This document shows positions 34,949-43,802 of a stretch of DNA of 64,000 nucleotides, one piece after another. Location: assembly GCA_023260655.1 (NCBI GenBank), contig JALQUU010000001.1, positions 51,193-115,192 of the forward strand. The letters run 5' to 3'. The notes below the pieces were generated by a model. That model was not told the origin of the DNA, searched no databases, and saw nothing but the letters and a program-made list of their open reading frames with translations. The stretch comes from Paracoccaceae bacterium (lineage in GTDB: Bacteria > Pseudomonadota > Alphaproteobacteria > Rhodobacterales > Rhodobacteraceae). Made by a program: the position numbers and the translations under genes. The first letter of the stretch is position 1. Each line of letters starts with the position of its first letter.

Positions 34949-36142
34949 TCAAACGGAGGCGTCGCGCTGCACGTCCATGCGCACGGCCAGCACCGTGCAG
35001 AGTAGCGAAAGCGCCGATGTCGCGACGATCACCAGCAAAAGCCCCTCGCCGCCAAGCCGCGTGCTCACAGCCCATCCGGCAATCCCTGTCACCAAAGCGC
35101 CCCCCGCAACAGTCAACGCCCCGGAAAGCCCGCTCGCCGATCCGGCCAGTCGGGGCGACACGCTCATCACGCCTGCATTGGCACCAGGCAGCGTCAAGCC
35201 GTTGCCCAAACCAACGAAGAGGATCGGCCCGAAGAGCGTCCACACATTACCCATTCCCAAAACGAACAGTCCAACCCCTACCAGCGGCCCGAGAAGCGCA
35301 AAAACCCGCCCCGCCACCATCACCCGCGCGCCACCAATGCGCGGCGAAAGCCGACCGTAGAGGAAATTCCCGAGCATGAAACCCCCGCTGATCGACCCCA
35401 TGCCGAACCCCAGCACCGCAGGGCTCAAGCCAAAGGCCTCCTCGCCCACTTTCGGCGCGCCGCCAAGAAAGGCATAGAAGCCCCCCACGGAGAACATGAT
35501 CCCCCCGCACCACGCCCAGAAAAGCCGGTCCCGGAATAGATCCGGATAGCTTCTGAACTGGTCTGAAAAACGGCTGGCGCGTTTGTGATTGGTCTCGCCG
35601 AGATCCGCATAGACCACAGCGAGCATCGCAAGCCCGAGCACCACGAACAGAAGGAAAGTCGCGCGCCAACCGAACACCTCGTCGAGCAGCCCGCCAAGCA
35701 CCGGGGCCAGCAAAGGTGCCAGCGCCATCGCCATGCCGATCACCCCCAAAAGCCGCGCTGCTTCCTTCTGGCCATGCATATCGCGCACAATCGCCCGGCT
35801 CAGCACCATGCCGCCAATCACCCCCGATTGCAGCATCCGGAACGCAAGGAACACAGTGATGTTCGGCGCAAGGAGGCAGCCCACCGAGGCCACTACAAAA
35901 AGCCCCATCGCCCCCAGCATCACAGGCCGCCGCCCGTAAAGGTCCGAAAGCGGCCCCATGATGATCTGCAGCACCGACGACACCGCGAGATAGCCGCCGA
36001 TGGAAAGCGATACGAGCGCATAGTCCGCTTCGAAATCGGCCGCTATCCGGCTGAGCGAGGGCAGGAACATGTTCAGCGAAAGAACCGACAGCGACGTCAG
36101 CAAAATCAGCGTCAACAAACGGGGCGGGTTGCGCTCTGCCAT
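34949..36142 (-). CDS. Bcr/CflA-type MFS drug-efflux transporter
   Basis: A 397-aa major facilitator with 12 predicted transmembrane helices. The loop 2-3 signature GPLSDLYGRRPVMLG (about 64-78) and the motif C-like region MALAPLLAPVLGG (about 138-150) place it with the DHA1 Bcr/CflA exporters (bicyclomycin/chloramphenicol type). Substrate unknown. Codon use and length are normal. No regulator is adjacent. Confidence 0.88.
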   Translation of the reverse strand: MAERNPPRLLTLILLTSLSVLSLNMFLPSLSRIAADFEADYALVSLSIGGYLAVSSVLQIIMGPLSDLYGRRPVMLGAMGLFVVASVGCLLAPNITVFLAFRMLQSGVIGGMVLSRAIVRDMHGQKEAARLLGVIGMAMALAPLLAPVLGGLLDEVFGWRATFLLFVVLGLAMLAVVYADLGETNHKRASRFSDQFRSYPDLFRDRLFWAWCGGIMFSVGGFYAFLGGAPKVGEEAFGLSPAVLGFGMGSISGGFMLGNFLYGRLSPRIGGARVMVAGRVFALLGPLVGVGLFVLGMGNVWTLFGPILFVGLGNGLTLPGANAGVMSVSPRLAGSASGLSGALTVAGGALVTGIAGWAVSTRLGGEGLLLVIVATSALSLLCTVLAVRMDVQRDASV

Positions 36143-36220
36143 GGGAAACTCCGGTTCGCCGCCAAGAGCTAGCGCGCGCCTAGGGGAACCTCAAGACAAC
36201 AACTTCAGCGCCCTCCCGTG

Positions 36221-36762
36221 TCAGCGAAGCGCGCCGCTCCCCTGCACCAAATCCCGCCCGGCCTGCGTCAAACGCACCTCGCGGAACCGCATTTCGATCC
36301 CTTCCCCGCGCACTTCAACCAAAGGCTTGTCCTGCAGGGACATCCGCTCCACCGCATCATGCAGCACCCGATCCCCGATCCGATCCCCCAAATCAAAGCG
36401 CAGCGCCATCGATTGGCCACGACCAGCGCCATCTTGCCGTTGCAAGCGTCGCCTCGACATCTTCAAGCGCTTCCCACCGCTTCCGCTTCCTCGGATAACT
36501 ACGGCCATTCCTGAAACGGCACGTTGGGGTAAATCGGCATCCAAAGCCCCGGCGCTTCCTCGCCAGACCACTCCGCCGCCACCGGCGCATAACGCACCGA
36601 CAGCCAGAACTGCTCCCGCGCACGCCGGAAAGCCTCGCGCTCGGGCCACACCTCGACCGGGCCCACCGTCAAGTCATCCAACGACTGGTAAACGACGCCG
36701 CCCTCCCATTTCTGCGGCATACCGCGCGTCACAAAACTGCCCTCTGTCAGGATCACTCGCAT
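36221..36762 (-). pseudogene. Decayed conserved gene (one stop plus about three 1-nt indels)
   Basis: The intact start MRVILTEGSFVTRG (ATG 36762, behind GGAAGAG) runs 87 codons to a TAG at 36499-36501, then LSEEAEAV in the same frame, ALEDVEATLA in another, NGKMALVVAN back in the first, and MALRFDLGDRIGDRVL to the end in the third. Stitching the pieces gives about 180 residues; the net shift of -1 fits the 542-nt length. The changes cluster in about 110 bp. No function recognised. It lies between the MFS gene and the divergent ABC-F gene. Confidence 0.65.
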
Positions 36763-36815
36763 CGCACTCTTCCACTCATTGACAACACTCTGCCCCTCTG
36801 CCACCTGCCTTCACC

Positions 36816-38669
36816 ATGCTGCGCGTCCAAGACATCACCTATTCCATCGAAGGCAGGCCCCTCTTCGAGGGCGCATCCGCCACCATTCCCGAAGGCCACA
36901 AAGTCGGCCTCGTCGGGCGCAATGGCGCTGGCAAAACCACGCTCTTCCGCCTGATCCGGGGCGAGTTGACCCTCGACAGCGGTGCCATCACGCTGCCCCC
37001 CCGCGCCCGCATCGGTGGCGTCGCGCAGGAAGTGCCCGGCAACGAGGTATCGCTCATCGACACCGTACTCGCCGCCGATACCGAACGGGCGAGCCTCTTC
37101 GCCGAAGCCGAAACCGCCACCGACCCCGCCCGCATTGCCGATATCCAGACCCGCCTCGCCGATATCGACGCATGGGGCGCCGAAGCCCGCGCTTCCTCGA
37201 TCCTGCGTGGCCTCGGCTTCGATGCCGAAGAACAGCGCATGCCCTGCTCGGCCTTCTCGGGGGGCTGGCGGATGCGCGTGGCTCTCGCCGCCGTCCTCTT
37301 CTCCCAACCGGATCTCCTCCTCCTCGACGAACCGACCAACTACCTCGATCTCGAAGGCGCGCTCTGGCTGGAAAGCTACCTGCAGAAATACCCGCATACG
37401 GTCATAATCATCAGCCATGACCGCGGCCTCCTGAACCGCGCTGTCGGCGCGATCCTCCACCTCGAAGACCGCCGCCTCACCCTCTATTCCGGCGGCTACG
37501 ACACCTTCGCCCGCACCCGCGCCGAACAACGCGCCGTGCTGGCCGCCCAAGCCAAGAAACAAGACGCACGCCGCGCCCATCTTCAATCCTTCGTCGACCG
37601 CTTCAAAGCCAAGGCCTCCAAAGCCAAACAGGCCCAAGCGCGCGTGAAGATGCTGGAAAAAATGGAAACCATCCGCGCCCCCGAAGAAGCGGCCCGCACG
37701 GTCTTCAGCTTCCCCGAACCCGAAGAACTCTCGCCGCCCATCCTCGCCTGCGAAGGCGCATCGGTCGGTTACGGCGACACGGTGATCCTGAAAAATCTGA
37801 ACCTCCGCATCGATCAGGATGACCGCATCGCGCTCTTGGGCAAGAACGGCCAAGGCAAATCCACGCTGGCGAAACTCCTCTCCGGCCGCCTGCCCGCGCT
37901 CGCAGGCAAGCTCACCCGCTCCTCGAAACTCAGGATCGGCTTCTTCGCCCAGCATCAGGTCGATGAACTCCACATCGACGAAACCCCGCTGCAACACCTC
38001 CAGCGCGCCCGCCCCGACGAACACCAATCCAAACTCCGCGCCCGCCTCGCAGGCTTCGGCCTGATGGCGGAACAGGCCGAAACCGAAGTGGGCCGCCTCT
38101 CGGGTGGACAGAAAGCGCGCCTCTCGCTCCTCCTAGCCACACTCGACGCGCCGCACCTCCTCATCCTCGACGAACCGACCAACCACCTCGACATCGAAAG
38201 CCGCGAAGCCCTCGTCGAAGCCCTCACCGCCTATTCCGGCGCGGTGATCCTCGTCAGCCACGACATGCATCTCCTCTCCCTCGTGGCCGACCGCCTCTGG
38301 CTCGTCAAAGGCGGCCGCGTCACGCCCTACGAAGAGGACCTCGACGCCTACCGCACGATGCTCCTGACCCAAGACGCGCCCGCGAAACCGGAAAAGCCGA
38401 AAGAGGAAAAGGCCCAGAAACGCGCCAGCCGCGACGAAATCCTCGCCCTGCGCGCCGAAGTCCGCAAAGCCGAGGACCGGATCGAGAAACTCGCGGCCAT
38501 GCGCGACAAACTCTCCGCCATCCTCGCCGACCCGACCCTCTACGAAGATGCCCGCCGCGCGGATCTGGAAAGCTACAACCGCAAATTTGCCGAACTCGAA
38601 GACGCGGAACGCAAAGCCGAAAGCCTCTGGCTTGAAGCCCAAGACCGACTGGATCAAGCCGAAGCCTGA
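36816..38669 (+). CDS. ABC-F family ATP-binding protein (Uup/Ettr-like)
   Basis: A 617-aa soluble ABC-F protein with two nucleotide-binding domains. NBD1 has Walker A GRNGAGKTT (about 29) and signature FSGGWRMR (about 149). NBD2 has GKNGQGKST (about 343) and LSGGQKAR (about 429). The linker between them (about 230-290, Lys/Ala-rich helices) and a C-terminal coiled coil (about 540-615) are typical. These proteins act on ribosomes to relieve stalled states; there are no transmembrane helices. Which subfamily (Uup or YheS-like) I cannot settle. Confidence 0.92.
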   Translation: MLRVQDITYSIEGRPLFEGASATIPEGHKVGLVGRNGAGKTTLFRLIRGELTLDSGAITLPPRARIGGVAQEVPGNEVSLIDTVLAADTERASLFAEAETATDPARIADIQTRLADIDAWGAEARASSILRGLGFDAEEQRMPCSAFSGGWRMRVALAAVLFSQPDLLLLDEPTNYLDLEGALWLESYLQKYPHTVIIISHDRGLLNRAVGAILHLEDRRLTLYSGGYDTFARTRAEQRAVLAAQAKKQDARRAHLQSFVDRFKAKASKAKQAQARVKMLEKMETIRAPEEAARTVFSFPEPEELSPPILACEGASVGYGDTVILKNLNLRIDQDDRIALLGKNGQGKSTLAKLLSGRLPALAGKLTRSSKLRIGFFAQHQVDELHIDETPLQHLQRARPDEHQSKLRARLAGFGLMAEQAETEVGRLSGGQKARLSLLLATLDAPHLLILDEPTNHLDIESREALVEALTAYSGAVILVSHDMHLLSLVADRLWLVKGGRVTPYEEDLDAYRTMLLTQDAPAKPEKPKEEKAQKRASRDEILALRAEVRKAEDRIEKLAAMRDKLSAILADPTLYEDARRADLESYNRKFAELEDAERKAESLWLEAQDRLDQAEA

Positions 38670-38675
38670 TCAAGA

Positions 38676-38833
38676 GGAGGGCTTTGCCCCCCGCCTTCGG
38701 CTCCCCCCAGGATATTTTCGCCAATATGAAATGAAAGCGCCCGTCTTTCATATTGGAAATAAATATCTAAAACCCGAGGCGACGGCATAGCCGGAGCCGA
38801 GACAAGTCTTGCGGCGAAGCCGCTCCGCTTGAT
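38676..38833. repeat. GGATATTT-core repeats, two copies head to head
   Basis: First copy (38676-38731): GGAGGGCTTTGCCCCCC hairpin region, then CCCAGGATATTTTCGCCAATATGAAA. After 13 nt the second copy runs the opposite way (38744-38833): CTTTCATATTGGAAATAAATATC, CCCGAGGCG, CCGGAGCCGAGACA, GCGGCGAAGCCGC, CTTGAT. The two CAATATGAAA halves therefore form a long inverted repeat between the ABC-F gene and marC. The second copy matches the 18.5-kb element in both modules. Confidence 0.65.
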
Positions 38834-38843
38834 AGGCAAAGGC

Positions 38844-39463
38844 ATGGATACCGCGTTTCTTGCCACCGCCTTCGCGACACTTTTCGTTGTCATCGACCCG
38901 ATCGGTCTGACGCCGCTCTTTTTGTCGCTCACGCAAGGCATGAGCACGCCCGAGCGGCGCGCGATCGGGTTTCGCGCTTGCGTTATTGCCTTCGGCATTC
39001 TGGCGCTCTTCGGGCTCTTCGGAGAAGCGGTTCTGGGCTTCATCGGCATCCAGATGCCGTCGTTTCGGATCGCGGGCGGGATCCTCTTGTTCATGACCGC
39101 TCTCGACAGGCTCTTCGAGCGGCGGACAAAGCGGCGCGAAGAACATGCCGAAGAGCGGCCCGACCCTTCGATTTTTCCGCTCGGCATGCCCCTCATCGCG
39201 GGGCCCGGTGCCATTGCGACCATGATCCTTCTGACAGGCGCGCAGCCGGTGTTGCGGGGTATTTTCAGGTTCTCGCGGTCATGGCCTCGGTCTTGCTGAT
39301 CGTCTTCATCCTGTTTCTTCTGGCAAATCCCATCGAGCACGCGCTCGGGCGGACAGGGACGAATATCGTCACGCGCCTTCTCGGTATGCCGCTGGCCGCC
39401 CTCGCGGTGCAATTTGTGATGGATGGCCTGATCGCTTTCGGGTTCGCCGGAGGCGGCCGTTAA
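38844..39463 (+). pseudogene. MarC family membrane protein, 1-nt frameshift
   Basis: Residues 1-135 read as a MarC/YhcG-type protein (start ATG 38844: MDTAFLATAFATLFVVIDPIGL, then MPLIAGPGAIATMILLTGAQ), with several transmembrane helices. Around 39245-39255 the frame is lost: the original frame runs into RGIFRFSRSWPRSC and stops, while the next frame continues properly as VAGYFQVLAVMASVLL and MDGLIAFGF to 39463. The total of 620 nt is one short of 207 codons, so one base is missing near CAGCCGGTG. Function of the family is unknown; six-helix inner-membrane proteins. Confidence 0.8.
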
Positions 39464-39506
39464 GCCCGCCTCTCGCATTTTCGCCAAGGCTTCCTAGATT
39501 ATCCTC

Positions 39507-40085
39507 ATGAGTTCAGACAATCTTGCCACCCTTGCCTATCTCGCCTTGCTCCTCGTGGCCCTCGGGGCGTGGTTCATTGCGCAGGCCCGTCACAGCCCCG
39601 GCAAAACCGCACAACATGCCGCGATCTGGGGGTTGATCTTCATCGGGGTGATCGCCGCCATCGGGCTCTGGGGCGATGTCCGCCAAACCGTTCTTCCTGC
39701 CGCCGCAACCGTATCGGACGGCGGCCAGATCATCGTGCCTCGCGGGCAAGACGGGCATTACCACGTGATAGCCGAGGTAAACGGCACCCGCATTGCTTTT
39801 GTCGTCGATACCGGAGCCACCGACGTGGTCCTCACCGAGAAAGACGCCGCGAGAGCGGGGATCGATCTGGCGGCGCTGGCCTATACGGGGCGCGCCCGTA
39901 CCGCCAATGGCGAGGTACGCACCGCGCCTGTGCGCATTGATCTTTCGCTCGGAGGGATGGAGGCCCCTCGCCTCCGTGCTTCGGTGAACGAAGGGGAAAT
40001 GTCCCAATCCCTCATGGGCATGTCCTTCCTGTCGCGTTTCAGCCGCGTCGAGATCGCGCGCGGAGAACTGTTTCTGACCCCATGA
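39507..40085 (+). CDS. Clan AA (retropepsin-like) aspartic protease, membrane-anchored
   Basis: A 192-aa protein with one or two N-terminal transmembrane helices (about 5-22 and 36-52) and a retropepsin-like domain. The catalytic motif is FVVDTGATDVVLT (about 93-105), followed by GRARTANGEVRTAPVRI and the late LMGMSFLSRF. Matches the TIGR02281 type. It probably acts as a dimer with its domain in the periplasm; the substrate is unknown. It overlaps the cupin gene by 4 nt (ATGA). Confidence 0.88.
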   Translation: MSSDNLATLAYLALLLVALGAWFIAQARHSPGKTAQHAAIWGLIFIGVIAAIGLWGDVRQTVLPAAATVSDGGQIIVPRGQDGHYHVIAEVNGTRIAFVVDTGATDVVLTEKDAARAGIDLAALAYTGRARTANGEVRTAPVRIDLSLGGMEAPRLRASVNEGEMSQSLMGMSFLSRFSRVEIARGELFLTP

Positions 40086-40516
40086 CGCTCACGGCCAACG
40101 CCATCATCACCGCTCTCGATCTGGCCCCTCACCCTGAGGGCGGCTGGTATCGCCAGACCTGGATTGCCGATGCCACAGAAGTCGAGCGCGCATCTGGCAC
40201 GGCCATCTACTTCCTCCTCAAAGGCGGAGAAACCAGCCACTGGCACCGCGTCGATGCCACCGAAATCTGGCTCTACCACGCCGGCGCTCCCCTGATCCTG
40301 TCCCGCGCCGCCACCGAACAGGGGCCGGCCACCGAGGCCGTTCTCGGGCCGGATATCGCGGCAGGCCAAGAGCCGCAGCTCATTGTCCTCCCCCATCACT
40401 GGCAAGCCGCCCGCTCAAGCGGCGACTGGACGCTTGTCTCTTGCACAGTCTCGCCGGGCTTTCTGTTCGACGGCTTCACCCTCGCACCGCCCGGCTTCGA
40501 CATCCCGCGAAAATAG
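40082..40516 (+). CDS. DUF985 cupin family protein
   Basis: A 144-aa cupin of the DUF985 group, recognised by LAPHPEGGWYRQTW at the start and IYFLLKGGETSHWHRVDATEIW with the metal-binding His residues, then WQAARSSGDWTLVSCTVSPGF. The function is not established; some members act on sugars. Translationally coupled to the aspartic protease gene. Ends with TAG. Confidence 0.88.
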   Translation: MTLTANAIITALDLAPHPEGGWYRQTWIADATEVERASGTAIYFLLKGGETSHWHRVDATEIWLYHAGAPLILSRAATEQGPATEAVLGPDIAAGQEPQLIVLPHHWQAARSSGDWTLVSCTVSPGFLFDGFTLAPPGFDIPRK

Positions 40517-40570
40517 TCGCGCTATTCGGAGACCTTTCTGAGCAGCCTTGCCGCATAGGCAGCGCCATAA

Positions 40571-40601
40571 AGAAAAAGCGCCCCGGTTTCCCGGAGCGCT
40601 T
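40571..40601 (-). terminator. Rho-independent terminator of the dctPQM operon
   Basis: On the minus strand AAGCGCTCCGG-GAAA-CCGGGGCGCTT is followed by TTTCTTT, 22-50 nt after the dctM stop. One G-T wobble in the stem. Confidence 0.85.
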
Positions 40602-40622
40602 CCCCTACCCTGCAAAGGCAGT

Positions 40623-42017
40623 TTATTTCGTGATGATTTCCGGCCCCATCAACGACGTGGGCAACCATGTCGAGAGGATCGGGATATAGGTCACGATGAT
40701 GAGGAAGACGAAAAGCACCGCGAGGAACGGCAGCGCCGCACGCACAACCCGCATCATCGGCATCCCCGCCACACCGGAGGTCACGAAGAGGTTCAAGCCC
40801 ACAGGCGGCGTGATCATCCCGATTTCCATGTTCACCACCATGATGATGCCCAGATGGATCGGATCGATGCCGAGCTGGATCGCGATGGGGAAGACCAGCG
40901 GTGCCACGATCACGATGAGGCCCGAGGGTTCCATGAACTGGCCACCGATCAGCAGGATCACGTTCACGATGATGAGGAACATGATCGGCCCGAAGCCCTG
41001 ATCCAGCATGAAGCCCGCGATCTTCTGCGGAATCTGCTCGTCGGTCAGCACATGCTTCAGGATCAGCGCGTTGGCGATGATGAACATCAGCATGATCGTC
41101 AGCTTGCCGGCATCCAGGAGCGTGTTACGCGTGTCACGATGGAAGAAGGCCGTCAGGATCGCGTGGGGTTTGCGCAGCAAGGGCGTCGCGCGGGCGCCAT
41201 CCTTGCCCTTGAGCGGCCCCATGTCGCGATAGACGAAGAGCGCGATGACGCAGGAGTAGACCGCCGCCACAGCCGCCGCTTCCGTCGGTGTGAAGATCGC
41301 CCCTGTCACGCCCGGAATGCCATAGATCCCGACCATGATGATAACGATCAGCATCAGGCCCCAGAACGCTTCACCGAAGCTTTCGGCAATCTCGCCCCAG
41401 CCCAGCCATTCGCCTGCGGGCATGTTGCGGATACGCGCCATCACATAGATCGTAACCATCAGCATCAGGCCTGCCAGGAGCCCCGGGATCACCCCCGCAA
41501 GGAACATCCGGCCCACAGAAACATCGGTCGCCGAGGCGTAAACCACCATCACGATGGACGGCGGGATCAGAATGCCCAGCGTGCCCGCGTTACAGATCAC
41601 GCCCGCCGCGAATTCCTTGGAATAACCCGCCTTCACCATGGCCCCGATCACGATTGAACCGATCGCCACCACGGTTGCAGGCGAAGAGCCGGAAAGCGCC
41701 GCGAAGAGCATGCAGGCGAAAACACCCGCAATCGCCAAGCCACCGCGCAAATGGCCTACGCAGGCAATCGAGAAACGGATAATGCGCTTGGCCACACCAC
41801 CCGTCGACATGAAGGACGAGGCCAGAATGAAGAAGGGGATCGCCAGCAGCGTGTAATGCCCCGCCATCGCGTTATAAAGCTGCGCCGCCACAGATCCGAG
41901 TGAGGTGTCCGAGAAGGCCAGAAGCACCACCATCGACGAGAGGCCGAGCGAGATCGCGATTGGCACACCGATCAGCAACAGCCCGATGACGAGCGCGAAA
42001 AGAACAATGACTTCCAT
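40623..42017 (-). CDS. dctM: TRAP transporter large permease
   Basis: A 464-aa DctM-type membrane subunit with about 12 transmembrane helices (for example LFALVIGLLLIGVPIAISLG at the start). Conserved stretches include AALSGSSPATVVAIGS (about 108), NAGTLGILIPPSI (about 148) and GMITPPVGLNLFV (about 405). With DctQ it forms the sodium-coupled transport unit; DctP delivers the substrate. Third gene of the operon, three nt after dctQ, with a strong terminator behind it. Confidence 0.95.
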   Translation of the reverse strand: MEVIVLFALVIGLLLIGVPIAISLGLSSMVVLLAFSDTSLGSVAAQLYNAMAGHYTLLAIPFFILASSFMSTGGVAKRIIRFSIACVGHLRGGLAIAGVFACMLFAALSGSSPATVVAIGSIVIGAMVKAGYSKEFAAGVICNAGTLGILIPPSIVMVVYASATDVSVGRMFLAGVIPGLLAGLMLMVTIYVMARIRNMPAGEWLGWGEIAESFGEAFWGLMLIVIIMVGIYGIPGVTGAIFTPTEAAAVAAVYSCVIALFVYRDMGPLKGKDGARATPLLRKPHAILTAFFHRDTRNTLLDAGKLTIMLMFIIANALILKHVLTDEQIPQKIAGFMLDQGFGPIMFLIIVNVILLIGGQFMEPSGLIVIVAPLVFPIAIQLGIDPIHLGIIMVVNMEIGMITPPVGLNLFVTSGVAGMPMMRVVRAALPFLAVLFVFLIIVTYIPILSTWLPTSLMGPEIITK

Positions 42018-42020
42018 AGC

Positions 42021-42707
42021 TTATCGCCCTCCCTGTGCCTGCACTTCGGCCACGGCATCTTCCGCTTCATGGCTGACAATCAGGCTATCCCGCTTGCCTT
42101 GCGCCAGTTCGATGGTGGCTTGCACCAAGCGGAACAGGATCAGCGCCGAGGCAACGGGCAGCATCGTGTAAGGCACCATGCGCGGCATCTTGGAATAGGC
42201 GTCGCCCTGGTTGATGAGATCTTCAAGGAACCGCAGGATCCCCAGCATCGGCACCTGATCGGTCTCGAAGAAGGCCTGATCGCGGGTGCGCGCATCGAAC
42301 CCCGTCGGGAACCAGCGGCCCGTGGTTTGCTCAAGCCCCGCAAAGGGTGCCCAGTAGTCCCAAGCGCCTTTCAGCAGGAGCCCCGCGTAAACGATGCACA
42401 CAGCCGCCGCTACAAGCGCCAGAATCTTGCGCCAGCGCGGGCTGGCCAGATTGGTAATCGCATCCACACCGAGGTGGGCCGTGATCTTGAACCCGTAGGC
42501 AATGCCAAAAAGCACCATCCACGAGAAGAGGATCAACACCACTTCAAGGCCCCAGATGATCATCGAGTTGAAAACGTAGCGAAGGATAACGTTGGTGAAA
42601 GTCAGCAACGTCATCAGCCCGAGCATGGTCGCAATCGCGTTTTCCTCGAAGGAATGCACGAAATGGCCAAGCGCGCTCGTGGGGCGATAGGCGGATTGCC
42701 CAGACAT
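42021..42707 (-). CDS. dctQ: TRAP transporter small permease
   Basis: A 228-aa DctQ-type subunit with four transmembrane helices; LEVVLILFSWMVLFGIAYGFK and HLGVDAI are typical. It is longer than most DctQ proteins (about 160-190 aa) because of an extra hydrophilic segment near residues 125-170 (GLEQTTGRWFPTGFDARTRD). Such long small permeases are seen with some C4-dicarboxylate systems. It lies 90 nt behind dctP, with a stem-loop in the gap, and 3 nt before dctM. Confidence 0.92.
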   Translation of the reverse strand: MSGQSAYRPTSALGHFVHSFEENAIATMLGLMTLLTFTNVILRYVFNSMIIWGLEVVLILFSWMVLFGIAYGFKITAHLGVDAITNLASPRWRKILALVAAAVCIVYAGLLLKGAWDYWAPFAGLEQTTGRWFPTGFDARTRDQAFFETDQVPMLGILRFLEDLINQGDAYSKMPRMVPYTMLPVASALILFRLVQATIELAQGKRDSLIVSHEAEDAVAEVQAQGGR

Positions 42708-42747
42708 GGGTCCCCTCCCTTTTTGGCGATGTGGCGGATATGGTGTG

Positions 42748-42781
42748 AGAGGCGCGGCACTCCCCCGAGCGCCGCACCTCT
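42748..42781 (-). promoter_or_regulatory. Intercistronic stem-loop between dctP and dctQ
   Basis: On the minus strand AGAGGTGCGGC and GCCGCGCCTCT form an 11-bp stem (one G-T pair) around a 12-nt loop, 17 nt after the dctP stop. Such structures commonly protect or attenuate the mRNA so that the binding protein is made in excess over the permeases. Confidence 0.6.
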
Positions 42782-42797
42782 CTGATTGATAACGCGA

Positions 42798-43802
42798 TTA
42801 GTGCTTCGCGTTGATCTCTTGTGCAAAAGCGATGTTCTCGGCGCCAACTTCGGCTTCGAACTGCGACCAAACCGGCTTCATGGCGTCAACCCATGCTGCG
42901 CGCTGCTCTGCAGTCAGCTCGCGAACGGTGCCGCCAGCTGCGATGATCGCGGCTTTGGCTTCTTCGTTCACACGGGTCGATTCCGCGTTACGGACTTCGG
43001 TCACTTCTTTCATGATGGTGCCGAGCTGCGTGCGCACGTCTTCCGGCAGGCCATTCCACCAGTCAGCCGAAGTCACGACCATGTAGTCGATGATGCCGTG
43101 GTTGGTTTCGGTGATGCCGTCCTGCACTTCGAAGAACTTCTGGCCGTAGATGTTCGACCAGGTGTTTTCCTGACCGTCCACAACGCCGGTCTGCAGCGCG
43201 CCGTAAACTTCTGCGAATGCCATCGGCTGCGCGGTCGCGCCAAGTGCGTTCATCTGGGCCACGAGCACGTCCGAAGGCTGCACGCGGAACTTGAGACCGT
43301 TTGCGTCGCTCGGCAGGTTTAGCGCCTTGTTGGCCGAAATCTGCTTCATGCCGTTGTGCCAGAAGGCCAGCGCCAGAACGCCACGACGGGTCATCGACTC
43401 TTTCATCTTCTGACCGATTTCCGAGTTCTGGAACTCGTCAACCGCGTCCACGTTCTTGAACATGAACGGAAGGTCGAAGAGGCGGAACTGCTTGGTGATC
43501 GGCTCGAAGAGCGAGAGCGAGGGAGCAGCGAGCTGCACGTCGCCCTGAAGCATCGCTTCCAGCACCTTTTCGTCGGTGTAGAGCGTCGAGTTCGGGAACA
43601 CTTCCATGCAGGCCTTGCCGTTCATTTCGGTGTTCACACGCTCGGCGAGCAGCGACGCGGCAATACCCTTCGGGTGCTTGTCGGTGTTAGTCACGTGGCT
43701 GAACTTGATGACGATCTCGCCAGCATCGCAGCTTGCCGAAGCCGCTTGGCCGGTGACTGCCAGTGCAAGCGCCATTGCGGCGCCGGTCATAAACTTTTTC
43801 AT
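42798..43802 (-). CDS. dctP: TRAP transporter substrate-binding protein (C4-dicarboxylate type)
   Basis: A 334-aa periplasmic binding protein. Signal peptide MKKFMTGAAMALALAVTGQAASA; then EIVIKFSHVTNTDKHPKG, the usual first strand and helix of DctP. The organic acid-binding Arg region is KFRVQPSDVLVAQMNALGA (about 170), and EVYGALQTGVVDGQENTWSN (about 205) is diagnostic. Likely ligands are malate, fumarate and succinate. RBS GGGAGGAG. First gene of dctPQM; paired palindromes lie about 200-240 nt upstream. Confidence 0.94.
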   Translation of the reverse strand: MKKFMTGAAMALALAVTGQAASASCDAGEIVIKFSHVTNTDKHPKGIAASLLAERVNTEMNGKACMEVFPNSTLYTDEKVLEAMLQGDVQLAAPSLSLFEPITKQFRLFDLPFMFKNVDAVDEFQNSEIGQKMKESMTRRGVLALAFWHNGMKQISANKALNLPSDANGLKFRVQPSDVLVAQMNALGATAQPMAFAEVYGALQTGVVDGQENTWSNIYGQKFFEVQDGITETNHGIIDYMVVTSADWWNGLPEDVRTQLGTIMKEVTEVRNAESTRVNEEAKAAIIAAGGTVRELTAEQRAAWVDAMKPVWSQFEAEVGAENIAFAQEINAKH

